DNA of 64,000 nt from Oscillospiraceae bacterium (lineage in GTDB: Bacteria > Bacillota > Clostridia > Oscillospirales > Ruminococcaceae): NCBI GenBank assembly GCA_003512525.1, contig DOQG01000060.1:62434-126433 (forward strand). The letters run 5' to 3'. Positions 51,220-59,957 of the stretch are shown here, one piece after another. Within the stretch, counting starts at the first letter, position 1. Each line of letters opens with the position of its first letter. The translations under genes and the position numbers were made by a program. Under the pieces are notes generated by a model that ran no database searches, was not told the DNA's origin, and was given only the letters and a program-made list of their open reading frames with translations.

Positions 51220-53475
51220 ATGAACGTAAAGACCACACGGAGTATGAGAATACGCATAATTTTCGTAATAGTAGCGCTGTGCGTTTTCCTTACAGGCTAT
51301 GTAAGTATAACTCTGTTCAATGCCGCAGTAGTCAACAGTAAAGAAATGTCGGCGATGGCAAACGATCAGCAACAGAGCAGCTTTACTATCAAGGCAAAAC
51401 GCGGAACGATATACGACCGCAACAACAAGGTGCTGGCGCAGAGCACAACGGTGTGGGATATAATAATATCTCCCGGCGATATTGAAGAGTATGAGCCGCA
51501 GAACCGCGAGTTCATATGTAAAGGACTCAGCGAAATACTTGACGTAAAGTATGAAACACTGATCAAGGCGTGCGAGGATACCGAGAGCCGTTACTATGTG
51601 GCAAAGAAAAAGGTCGATCGCGATACGGTCGAGAAGATAAATAAGTTTATTCTGAAAAACGACCTCAAGAATGTATCGGTTTATTCTGTCGAAAACAGCG
51701 AGAGGAGCTACCCCAACGGTACGCTTGCGGCAAGTGTTCTCGGATTTATAAACGAGAACGAAGAGGGATACGGACTTGAAGCTTATTACAATTCGTACTT
51801 AAAGGGCGTTGACGGCAGAGTGGTATCTACCACTGATGCGGACGGCGATGTAATGCCGTATGATTATTCGTCACGCTTTGCGGCAAAGGACGGCAACAGT
51901 CTTGTGCTTACAATTGATGAAACGTTGCAGTATTATCTTGAAAAGAACCTTGAGATAACTGTTTCACAGCACAAGCTTGCTAACCGCAGTACAGGCATTA
52001 TAATGAACGCAAAAACAGGCGCTATCGTAGCTATGGCTACAGCTCCGGGTTTTGACCCGAACGATCCGTCCTATGTTTATTTTGAAAATGACAGACTGAC
52101 GCTGGCTCAGATGTCGGCGGACAAGAAGACCGAAGAAGAAATACTTAAAGCAAAGCAGGATATTTGGGGCAAGCAGTGGCAGAACAAGGCAGTAAGCGAG
52201 CTTTATATCCCGGGCTCGGTATTCAAGATGTTCACCTGCGCATCGGCTCTTGAAGAAGAGGTCGTTTCGCTTGACAGTACATTCGAGTGTTCGGGTATTG
52301 CTGATGTGGCGGGTACAAAGATACGCTGCTGGAACATTGGCGGTCACGGAGTATCAACTCTTACCGAGGCTATGATACGTTCGTGTAACCCCGCATTCAT
52401 CAAGATAGGACAACTGCTCGGAGTAGAAAAGTTCAGCAGATATTTTGAAGCATTCGGTTTCACCGAAAAGACAGGTATCGATCTGCCGGGCGAAGCTGAT
52501 TCGCTTTATGTAAAAGAGTCCGATATGGGTATTGTTGAGCTTTCCAGCTCGGCGTTCGGTCAGACAACAAAGGTCACTCCCATACAGATGGTAACGGCGG
52601 CTGCTGCTGTCGTAAACGGCGGCAAGCTTGTTACACCCTATGTCGTTGATAAGATAATCGACGGCGAGGGCAACGTTGTAAAGTCGGCTCAGACAGTTGT
52701 AAAACGTCAGGTAATAAGCGAAGAAACAAGTGCGACAATGCGTCAGATACTTGAAGATGTCGTAACTGCGAACGGCGGCGGTAATGCTTACATGAGCGGC
52801 TATCGCATCGGCGGCAAGAGCGGTACATCGGAGAAGATAGATGACTACAACAGCGGAAAAACCCCTGAGCTGAGATATGTAGCTACATTCTGCGCGATAG
52901 TTCCGATAGACGATCCCGAATATGTAATGCTTGTCGTATGCGATGAGCCTACATCCGGTTATATTTACGGCAGTGCGATCGCCGCACCTGTTGTATCTGC
53001 GGTATTCAAGGAAGGACTTGAATATATGGGTATCTATCCGCAGTACACGGCAGATGAGCTGGCTCAACAGGACGTAACAGTTCCGTGGGTAGGCGGATAT
53101 AACAGTATCCGTGCAGAGGCACAGCTTACGGCCGCAGGACTTAAGGCTGAGTATATAGGCAGTACGGACGGCACAGAAGTAACAGGTCAGGTTCCGTCAG
53201 CCGGAACGGTAATGCCGAGCGGCAGTACGGTAATGCTCTATATGGGCGATATACCGCTGTCGGATTACAGAATGTCAACTGTACCGAATGTTATAGGAAT
53301 GACGGTAGAGGAAGCTAATAAAGCGCTCAGCAATGCCGGACTCAATATCAGTATCAGCGGAGCGGCTACAGGCAGTGAAGCAAAGGCTGTAAGCCAGAGT
53401 GTGAACTCCGGACTTTCAGTATACAGAGGTACTGTGATAGAGGTCAACTTCCTTGTCAATAATGAAACAGGCTGA
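51220..53475 (+). CDS. ftsI: SpoVD/FtsI-type penicillin-binding protein with PASTA domains
   Basis: 751 residues. Membrane segment about 12-34, dimerisation domain from KRGTIYDRNN, transpeptidase domain with SxxK in PGSVFKMF (Ser about 332), SxN in RSCNPAF (about 387) and KSGT (about 531), then two PASTA domains (about 620-677 and 686-748). Cross-links septal peptidoglycan. Start at 51220 because AAAGGAG lies six bases upstream; an ATG at 51163 with GAGGAAAGG is also possible and would add 19 residues. Whether it serves vegetative division (FtsI) or sporulation (SpoVD) cannot be settled here. Confidence 0.92.
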   Translation: MNVKTTRSMRIRIIFVIVALCVFLTGYVSITLFNAAVVNSKEMSAMANDQQQSSFTIKAKRGTIYDRNNKVLAQSTTVWDIIISPGDIEEYEPQNREFICKGLSEILDVKYETLIKACEDTESRYYVAKKKVDRDTVEKINKFILKNDLKNVSVYSVENSERSYPNGTLAASVLGFINENEEGYGLEAYYNSYLKGVDGRVVSTTDADGDVMPYDYSSRFAAKDGNSLVLTIDETLQYYLEKNLEITVSQHKLANRSTGIIMNAKTGAIVAMATAPGFDPNDPSYVYFENDRLTLAQMSADKKTEEEILKAKQDIWGKQWQNKAVSELYIPGSVFKMFTCASALEEEVVSLDSTFECSGIADVAGTKIRCWNIGGHGVSTLTEAMIRSCNPAFIKIGQLLGVEKFSRYFEAFGFTEKTGIDLPGEADSLYVKESDMGIVELSSSAFGQTTKVTPIQMVTAAAAVVNGGKLVTPYVVDKIIDGEGNVVKSAQTVVKRQVISEETSATMRQILEDVVTANGGGNAYMSGYRIGGKSGTSEKIDDYNSGKTPELRYVATFCAIVPIDDPEYVMLVVCDEPTSGYIYGSAIAAPVVSAVFKEGLEYMGIYPQYTADELAQQDVTVPWVGGYNSIRAEAQLTAAGLKAEYIGSTDGTEVTGQVPSAGTVMPSGSTVMLYMGDIPLSDYRMSTVPNVIGMTVEEANKALSNAGLNISISGAATGSEAKAVSQSVNSGLSVYRGTVIEVNFLVNNETG

Positions 53476-53489
53476 TAGGAGAGGGTATT

Positions 53490-54935
53490 ATCAAACTGTA
53501 TGATATCTGCCCGGCGGCTGAAGCCGCGGGTATAGAAAACACAGAGGTGACAGGCGTTACCGATGATACGCGTGAGGTCACCGAAGGCAGTATATTTGTC
53601 TGCATAAAAGGCGCAAATTTTGACGGTCACAGCGCGGCGCGGAAAATGCTCGACAGCGGCGCTCAATTGGTAGTTGCCGAATATGATACAGGTTGTGAGC
53701 GTCAGGTCATAGTGAAAAACACAAGGCTTGAGCTTGCAAATCTGCTTTCGCGCTTTTACAGTGAGCCAACAAAGAAGTTTAAACTGCTTGCTGTCACCGG
53801 AACTAACGGCAAGACCACAACGGCGCACTTTGTAAAGCATATACTTACTGTTCTCGGTAAGAAGTGCGGCTGTATAGGCACGGCCGGAAATGATACCTGC
53901 TCCGGTGAGCTCAAACCCTCACAGCATGGGACTCCGACAGTGCCGAGAGCAACGGTGCTGTATGAGTGGTTTAAAGAAATGGCTGATAACGGCGCGGATT
54001 ACTGCATTATGGAGGCAAGCTCACAGGCACTCGACCAGTACCGTATAGGCAATGAAAAAGTTGCTGTAGCAGGATTTACAAATCTGACGCGCGACCATCT
54101 TGATTATCACGGTACGATGGAAAACTATTTTCAGGCAAAGCGCCGTGTGTTTACAATGTGCAAAACTGCGGTAGTAAATATCGATGATGAATACGGCAGA
54201 CGGCTTGCCGATGAATTTTCCGACATTGCTGTGACCTACAGCGTAAGCGGCAAGGCGGATATATACGCCGGGTTCATAAAAATGAATGCGCACGGTTCGT
54301 CATTTATGATAGTCAATGAGCGTGAGCACAGGGCTTGTCGGGTAGATATACCTATGGCGGGGCTTTATAATGTGCAGAACGCACTGTGCGCAATAGCTAT
54401 GGTGACGGCGCTCGGATACGATATGACCGAGTGCGCAAAGGCACTTGCAACGCTTGACGGTGTTGACGGCAGAATGAATGTTGTGTATCGCGGCGATTTT
54501 ACCGTAATAACCGATTATGCGCATACCGATGACGCACTTATCAAGGTGCTGTCAACTCTTAAAGCAGTAACAAAGGGCAGGCTTATATGCGTGTTCGGTG
54601 CGGCGGGCGACAGGGATAGGGAAAAGCGCCCTATGATGGGAAAAGCCGCGGAAGAAAATGCCGATATGCTTGTCATAACATCTGATAACCCCGCACATGA
54701 AAATCCCGATGATATAATAAAGGCGGTGCTTTCGGGCACTGCGGGTACAAAGCCTTGTAAGTGTATTACCGACAGATATGAGGCTATTGAGTACGCACTT
54801 GATATCGCCGGGAAAGACGATGTGATCGCGCTGTGCGGCAAGGGTCACGAAACATATCAGATAATCGGCGATGAATATCTGCCGTTTTGTGAAAAGGACA
54901 TAGTAAAAGATATAATGAAGAGGAAAGGAAACTGA
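53490..54935 (+). CDS. murE: UDP-MurNAc-tripeptide synthetase, apparent AUC start
   Basis: 481 residues; adds the third amino acid to the peptidoglycan precursor. N-domain with VTDDTREVTEGSIFVCIKG, ATP loop VTGTNGKTTTAHF (about 101-113), HLDYHGTMENYF, and DYAHTDDALIKVL. The amino-acid motif reads DNPAHENP (54684-54707), DNPA rather than the DNPR of enzymes that add meso-diaminopimelate. Start: homologues begin with MKLYD; here KLYD is preceded by ATC (53490), eight bases after AGGAG, with ATT at 53487 just before. The first standard start, GTG 53547, would remove about 19 conserved residues. Directly followed by mraY. Confidence 0.9.
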   Translation: MKLYDICPAAEAAGIENTEVTGVTDDTREVTEGSIFVCIKGANFDGHSAARKMLDSGAQLVVAEYDTGCERQVIVKNTRLELANLLSRFYSEPTKKFKLLAVTGTNGKTTTAHFVKHILTVLGKKCGCIGTAGNDTCSGELKPSQHGTPTVPRATVLYEWFKEMADNGADYCIMEASSQALDQYRIGNEKVAVAGFTNLTRDHLDYHGTMENYFQAKRRVFTMCKTAVVNIDDEYGRRLADEFSDIAVTYSVSGKADIYAGFIKMNAHGSSFMIVNEREHRACRVDIPMAGLYNVQNALCAIAMVTALGYDMTECAKALATLDGVDGRMNVVYRGDFTVITDYAHTDDALIKVLSTLKAVTKGRLICVFGAAGDRDREKRPMMGKAAEENADMLVITSDNPAHENPDDIIKAVLSGTAGTKPCKCITDRYEAIEYALDIAGKDDVIALCGKGHETYQIIGDEYLPFCEKDIVKDIMKRKGN

Positions 54936-54938
54936 TAT

Positions 54939-55955
54939 ATGAATATTCCTGCTACCGTGATAACCGCAGTGATAAGCTTCGGCATAACCGCACTGCTTGG
55001 ATTTGTGGCGATACCCGCGCTGAAAAGACTGAAATTCGGTCAGACGATACTTGATATCGGTCCTGCATGGCACAAGTCAAAGAACGGCACACCGACTATG
55101 GGCGGAGTTATGTTCATCGCGGGTGTTATAATCTCGTTTGCGGCGGGCATTGCGATAATGTGGGCTGGCGGCAATATAAATATGGACGAGGTAGGCTCGC
55201 AAAAGCTCGCAAAGGCGATATCGGCCGTTATAATGGCTCTGCTGTTCGGCTTTGTCGGCTTTGTTGACGATCTTATCAAGGTAAAGAAAAAGCAGAACGA
55301 GGGTCTTAAGCCCATGCAGAAGATAATAATGCAGGTGCTTATCATTGCCGCATTCTTCACCTCTCATATTATCGCGGGCGACACTTCCACAGTAATAACG
55401 TTCCCGTTCTTAGGTCAGCTTGACTTTGGTATATTCTATTATATCGTAATGGGGCTCGGCATACTGTACCTTGTCAATGCAGTAAACCTGACAGATGGCG
55501 TTGACGGACTTTGTTCGTCTGTAACGCTCGTATACTGCGCGGCTTATGTTCTGATCTGCTCGCTTCTCGGTATGAACGAGATGGGGCTTGTTTCGGCGGC
55601 GGCAGGTGCAGGCTGTCTTGGCTTTATGGTATGGAATTTGCACCCCGCAAAGGTAATGATGGGCGATACGGGCTCAATGTTCCTCGGCGGTATCGTTACC
55701 GCGGTCGGAATTGGTACAGGCACTGAATTTGTAATGGTAGTATGCTGTGCTGTCTATATCTGGGAAGCTCTCTCGGTACTGATACAGATGACATACTTCA
55801 AGATAACACACGGCAAGCGTCTTTTCAAGATGACCCCCATACATCACAGCTTTGAGATAAGGGGCTGGAAAGAGGGCAAGATAGTTGCCGTATTCTCACT
55901 GCTTGAGCTGCTTGCTTGCAGTGTCGGAATACTTCTTCAGTATTTCGGAAACTGA
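54939..55955 (+). CDS. mraY: phospho-MurNAc-pentapeptide transferase
   Basis: 338 residues, about ten membrane helices. Makes lipid I at the membrane. Motifs: KNGTPTMGGVMF, FVDDLIKVKKKQNEGL, NLTDGVDGL, GDTGSMFLGG and the HHSFEIRGW loop. Begins three bases after murE, so murF, common here in other bacteria, is absent. Confidence 0.97.
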   Translation: MNIPATVITAVISFGITALLGFVAIPALKRLKFGQTILDIGPAWHKSKNGTPTMGGVMFIAGVIISFAAGIAIMWAGGNINMDEVGSQKLAKAISAVIMALLFGFVGFVDDLIKVKKKQNEGLKPMQKIIMQVLIIAAFFTSHIIAGDTSTVITFPFLGQLDFGIFYYIVMGLGILYLVNAVNLTDGVDGLCSSVTLVYCAAYVLICSLLGMNEMGLVSAAAGAGCLGFMVWNLHPAKVMMGDTGSMFLGGIVTAVGIGTGTEFVMVVCCAVYIWEALSVLIQMTYFKITHGKRLFKMTPIHHSFEIRGWKEGKIVAVFSLLELLACSVGILLQYFGN

Positions 55956-55983
55956 GAAAATAACTACGAAAGGGGGATCATTC

Positions 55984-57468
55984 GTGTCGGAGAAAAACGG
56001 ACTCAGCTATGAACAGCGAAAAGCAATGTACGAACAGAATATTCGCGACACGGACGGCAAGCGTCATGTTGACAAGCTGCGTGACGTTCCGCAGGTAAAC
56101 AACGGAAGTAAAAAGAAAGTCCCCTCGGCAAGGCACAGAGCACAGAGGATAGAGCTTAAACCGCCGAAAAGCGAACCTGTTGAGCACGAAAGTGTACAGA
56201 GCAGACATGAAAAGCGCGACAGCGGCTCAATGACGGAAAATTTGTACGGAATATTCCGCAGGAAATATCCTAAAGTAAAGATAGTCCCGCCTTACATGGA
56301 GTGCGTTAAATATAAAATGCGCGGTAAATTTGATATGCCCTTGTTTACCGCAACGCTGATATTACTTGTAATGGGAATAATTATGATGTCGTCGGCAAGT
56401 TACGCCTATGCGCTTAAGGAAGAGGGCAACAGCTTTGCATATGCCGAAAGACAGTTGGTTGCGGCGGTGATCGGGTTTATAGCAATGATAGTATGCTCAT
56501 CGTTTGATTATCACTTGCTTGTGCGCCCGATAAAGACGTTTTTCAGAACCGATAAAAAGAAACCTGAAAACGGCAAAGGTATGAATATAGCGATACTGTT
56601 TTTCCTGTTCTGCGTTGTGCTGATGATAGCGGTTTTGCTTGTAGGCGACGCGGTGAACGATGCAAAAAGATGGATCACGATCGGCGGTATACAATTCCAA
56701 CCGTCTGAACTTCTGAAGATCGGAATGATAATATTGCTTGCCTATATGCTCCAGAACAGCTATGAATACCGTAACAGGCTGTGGTACGGCTTCGGTAAGC
56801 AGGCATTTATAGCGTTTTTTGCGGCGGCGCTGTGTATGGCTCAGCGACACGTTTCGGCGATGCTTATTATTCTTGCTATTGCATTCGTGATGATGTTTGT
56901 CGGCGGCTCAAACAAGGGCGGACTTATAGTACTTGTGCTTGTTGCGGTCATAGGCTTTATAGCGCTCGTTTATGTGTTCAAGTGGGAATATCTCACAGAC
57001 CGTATAACAAGCTGGCTTCACCCATTCTCTGATGCGGGCGACACCACCTATCAGACCTCACAGTCGCTTATAACAATAGGCTCGGGCGGCTGGTTCGGAC
57101 TGGGACTCGGAAACTCAAGGCAGAAATACTACTACCTTCCCGAGAGCCAGAATGACTTTGTATTCTCAATAATATGTGAAGAGCTCGGCTTCTTCGGCGG
57201 TATGACAGTAATACTGCTGTTCGTACTGTTTGAAGTAAGAGGCTTTATAATAGCAGGCAGAGCAAAGGATAAATTCGGTTCGCTGATGGCGCTCGGAATA
57301 ACGCTCCAGATAGGACTGCAGGCGATACTGAATATCGCCGTTGCGTGCAACGCTATACCGAATACCGGTATTTCGCTCCCGTTTTTCAGCTACGGAAGAA
57401 CGGCGCTTATTACACAGCTCGCGGAAGTCGGACTGCTGCTGAACATATCAAGAGATGCCGATACCTGA
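55984..57468 (+). CDS. ftsW: FtsW/SpoVE-type glycosyltransferase with long N-terminus
   Basis: 494 residues; SEDS-family peptidoglycan polymerase. Residues 1-115 form a hydrophilic, basic cytoplasmic extension (KRHVDKLRDVPQVNN onward) not usual for FtsW; then about nine membrane helices with YRNRLWYGFG, PFSDAGDTTYQTSQSLITIG, and NTGISLPFFSYG near the end. GTG start at 55984 after AAAGGGGGA. murD, often next to ftsW, is missing. murG follows 19 bases later. Confidence 0.92.
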   Translation: MSEKNGLSYEQRKAMYEQNIRDTDGKRHVDKLRDVPQVNNGSKKKVPSARHRAQRIELKPPKSEPVEHESVQSRHEKRDSGSMTENLYGIFRRKYPKVKIVPPYMECVKYKMRGKFDMPLFTATLILLVMGIIMMSSASYAYALKEEGNSFAYAERQLVAAVIGFIAMIVCSSFDYHLLVRPIKTFFRTDKKKPENGKGMNIAILFFLFCVVLMIAVLLVGDAVNDAKRWITIGGIQFQPSELLKIGMIILLAYMLQNSYEYRNRLWYGFGKQAFIAFFAAALCMAQRHVSAMLIILAIAFVMMFVGGSNKGGLIVLVLVAVIGFIALVYVFKWEYLTDRITSWLHPFSDAGDTTYQTSQSLITIGSGGWFGLGLGNSRQKYYYLPESQNDFVFSIICEELGFFGGMTVILLFVLFEVRGFIIAGRAKDKFGSLMALGITLQIGLQAILNIAVACNAIPNTGISLPFFSYGRTALITQLAEVGLLLNISRDADT

Positions 57469-57487
57469 TACCGAAAGGAAGAGTACA

Positions 57488-58606
57488 ATGAACGTTGCGT
57501 TTGCGGCAGGAGGTACGGGAGGACATATAAATCCCGCACTTGCCATTGCGGATAAATTGAAGGAAGTATTTCCCGATACAAATATACTTTTTATAGGTTC
57601 GCCCGATGGACTGGAGGCGAAGCTTGTCAAAAAGGCAGGCTATGACTTTGCGCCGGTAAAGATGGCAGGCATACAGCGCAAGCTGACACCTCACAATATA
57701 AAGCTCAATTTTCAGGCGATGCACTACTATCTGAATGCGGGAAAGTGCATCAGAAAGATATTTGACGGCTTTAGTCCCGACCTTGTTATCGGCACGGGAG
57801 GATATGTGACCGGCACAGTACTTAAAACCGCACTGAAATGTAAAATCAAGACAGCGCTCCATGAGAGCAATTCTCTTCCGGGCGTATCGACAAAGATGCT
57901 TGCTTCAAAGGCGGATCTTGTAATGCTAGGCACAGAGGACGCAAAAAAGCACCTCTCTGAATGCAAAAGGTGCGTTGTCACCGGAAACCCGCTGAGAAAC
58001 AATATCCCGATAGAAGAAAAGTCTGCGGCAAGAAAAAGGCTCGGACTCCCCGACTGCCTTACGATCCTTTCTGCGGGCGGAAGTCAGGGCGCGTCAAGGA
58101 TAAACGAAGCGGTAGTGCATCTTCTTGCATATGAGCAGAAGAAAGGCAACATAAATCATATTCACGGTTACGGCAAGCACGGCAAGGACACATTTATGCA
58201 AAGCCTTGCCGAAAACGGTGTTGACCCGAACAATGAGCATTTCATCATCAGGGAATATATCGATAATATGTACACCTGTATGTGTGCAAGCGACCTTATC
58301 ATAACAAGGGCGGGTGCAATGACACTGACCGAGCTTATGGCGATAGGCAGGGCATCAATATTGATACCTTATCCGTATGCGGCGGAAAATCATCAATATT
58401 ATAATGCGTTGACGCTTCAGAACGCCAACGCAGGCAGGATAATAGACGACAAGGAGCTTACAGGCGCAGTACTCATAGATACGGTTACAAAGCTTGCGGA
58501 CGACCCCGAGCTTCTGAAGCTTATGAGCGAGAATGCGGCAAAGCTGTCAAAGCACGATGCGGCAGGCGTAATACTGCGTGAGATAACCGATCTTATGGGT
58601 CTTTAA
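57488..58606 (+). CDS. murG: MurG N-acetylglucosaminyltransferase
   Basis: 372 residues; converts lipid I to lipid II on the inner membrane face. GGTGGHINPALAIA (about 7-20), GTGGYVTGTV, HESNSLPGVSTK, LSAGGSQGASRINEAV and TRAGAMTLTELMAIG are the family motifs. Start ATG at 57488 after GAAAGGAAGAG; an upstream in-frame ATG at 57455 would overlap ftsW. Confidence 0.97.
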   Translation: MNVAFAAGGTGGHINPALAIADKLKEVFPDTNILFIGSPDGLEAKLVKKAGYDFAPVKMAGIQRKLTPHNIKLNFQAMHYYLNAGKCIRKIFDGFSPDLVIGTGGYVTGTVLKTALKCKIKTALHESNSLPGVSTKMLASKADLVMLGTEDAKKHLSECKRCVVTGNPLRNNIPIEEKSAARKRLGLPDCLTILSAGGSQGASRINEAVVHLLAYEQKKGNINHIHGYGKHGKDTFMQSLAENGVDPNNEHFIIREYIDNMYTCMCASDLIITRAGAMTLTELMAIGRASILIPYPYAAENHQYYNALTLQNANAGRIIDDKELTGAVLIDTVTKLADDPELLKLMSENAAKLSKHDAAGVILREITDLMGL

Positions 58607-58671
58607 AATCGCATTTCACCCATTCACCCCGAATGGCATAATATGAAGAAAAGCTATGAGAGGGTGATATT

Positions 58672-59937
58672 TTGGATAAACAGAAACTTATTATAAAAGG
58701 CGGAAACAGGATCGAGGGTGAGCTTGCGCTTCACGGCGCAAAGAATGCGGCATTGCCTCTTCTCGCGGCAACGGTACTGATAAAAGACGGTGAGTGTATC
58801 ATACATAACTGTCCCGGACTCACCGATGTCGATGCGGCGCTTCGCATACTGTCGCATATCGGCGTAAAATGCAGGCGCGACGGCAGTACGGTGATATCCG
58901 ATTCTTCTGCAATAGGAAACTGTGAGATACCGGTAAGCCTTATGCGTGAAATGCGCTCGTCAATAGTTTTTCTTGGCTCAGTGCTCGGCAGGACAGGACA
59001 TTGCAGAATGTCATATCCCGGCGGCTGTGAGCTGGGTCCGCGACCTATAGATCTTCATCTTGCGGCACTGCGCAGTATGGGAGCGGTGATAGAGGAGTCA
59101 CATGGCTTTCTTGACTGTACAGCACCGAAAGGGCTGAAAGGAACTTCTGTTTCGCTGTCATTCCCGTCTGTAGGCGCTACAGAAAATGTAATGCTGGCGG
59201 CAGTAACAGCAAACGGTGTTACCGAGATAGAGGGCGCGGCAAAAGAGCCTGAGATATGCGATCTCGCATCATTCCTTGTTTCCTGCGGAGCGGATATAAG
59301 CGGCGCGGGAACTGACAGGATAATAATACGCGGCAAGGATAAGCTTTCAGGCTGTGAGCACAGCGTAATGCCGGACAGAATAGCGGCAGTGACATATCTT
59401 TGCTGTGCGGCGGTAACAGGCGGTGAAATTATCCTTACAGGTGCGGATATAACGCATATCGGAGCTGTCGTGCCTGTTCTTAAAGAGATGGGTTGCCGTG
59501 TTTATTCGTTCGGAAGAAACAGTATTTATATAAATGCGCCGGAAAGGCTGAAAGCTCCTCATATTATACGGACAATGCCTTATCCGGGGTTTCCGACGGA
59601 TGCCCAGGCACCGCTTATGGCGGCGTGTGCTTCGGCAGACGGTACAGCGGTCTTTGTGGAAAATATATTTGATAACCGCTATCGTCATGTCGGCGAACTG
59701 CTTCGTATGGGAGCAACGATCAAAACAGAGGGCAGAGTTGCTGTTGTGCAAGGAGTACGAAAACTGTCGGCGGCAGAGCTCGTATCTCCCGATCTGAGGG
59801 GAGGCGCGGCGCTGGTCATAGCGGCGCTCAGCGCAGAGGGCACATCATCTATAGGCGGCATATCTCATATCGACAGAGGATATGAATCGATAGAAAAAGC
59901 GCTTTACAGCGTGGGAGCAGATATAAAAAGAATTTGA
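58672..59937 (+). CDS. murA: UDP-GlcNAc 1-carboxyvinyltransferase
   Basis: 421 residues; first committed step of peptidoglycan synthesis. LHGAKNAALPLLAA (Lys/Asn pair about 24-25), active-site Cys about 119 in SYPGGCELGPRPIDLH (so the fosfomycin-sensitive type), and DLRGGAALVIAAL. TTG start after GAGAGGGTGA. Lies inside the dcw cluster between murG and ftsQ, as in many Clostridia. Confidence 0.95.
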   Translation: MDKQKLIIKGGNRIEGELALHGAKNAALPLLAATVLIKDGECIIHNCPGLTDVDAALRILSHIGVKCRRDGSTVISDSSAIGNCEIPVSLMREMRSSIVFLGSVLGRTGHCRMSYPGGCELGPRPIDLHLAALRSMGAVIEESHGFLDCTAPKGLKGTSVSLSFPSVGATENVMLAAVTANGVTEIEGAAKEPEICDLASFLVSCGADISGAGTDRIIIRGKDKLSGCEHSVMPDRIAAVTYLCCAAVTGGEIILTGADITHIGAVVPVLKEMGCRVYSFGRNSIYINAPERLKAPHIIRTMPYPGFPTDAQAPLMAACASADGTAVFVENIFDNRYRHVGELLRMGATIKTEGRVAVVQGVRKLSAAELVSPDLRGGAALVIAALSAEGTSSIGGISHIDRGYESIEKALYSVGADIKRI

Positions 59938-59957
59938 AAATAAAAGGAGGTGCGAAA

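Noticed and set aside
51132..51341. 69-codon open frame overlapping the PBP start
   Set aside because: Overlaps the PBP membrane segment in another frame, no ribosome site, no recognisable product.
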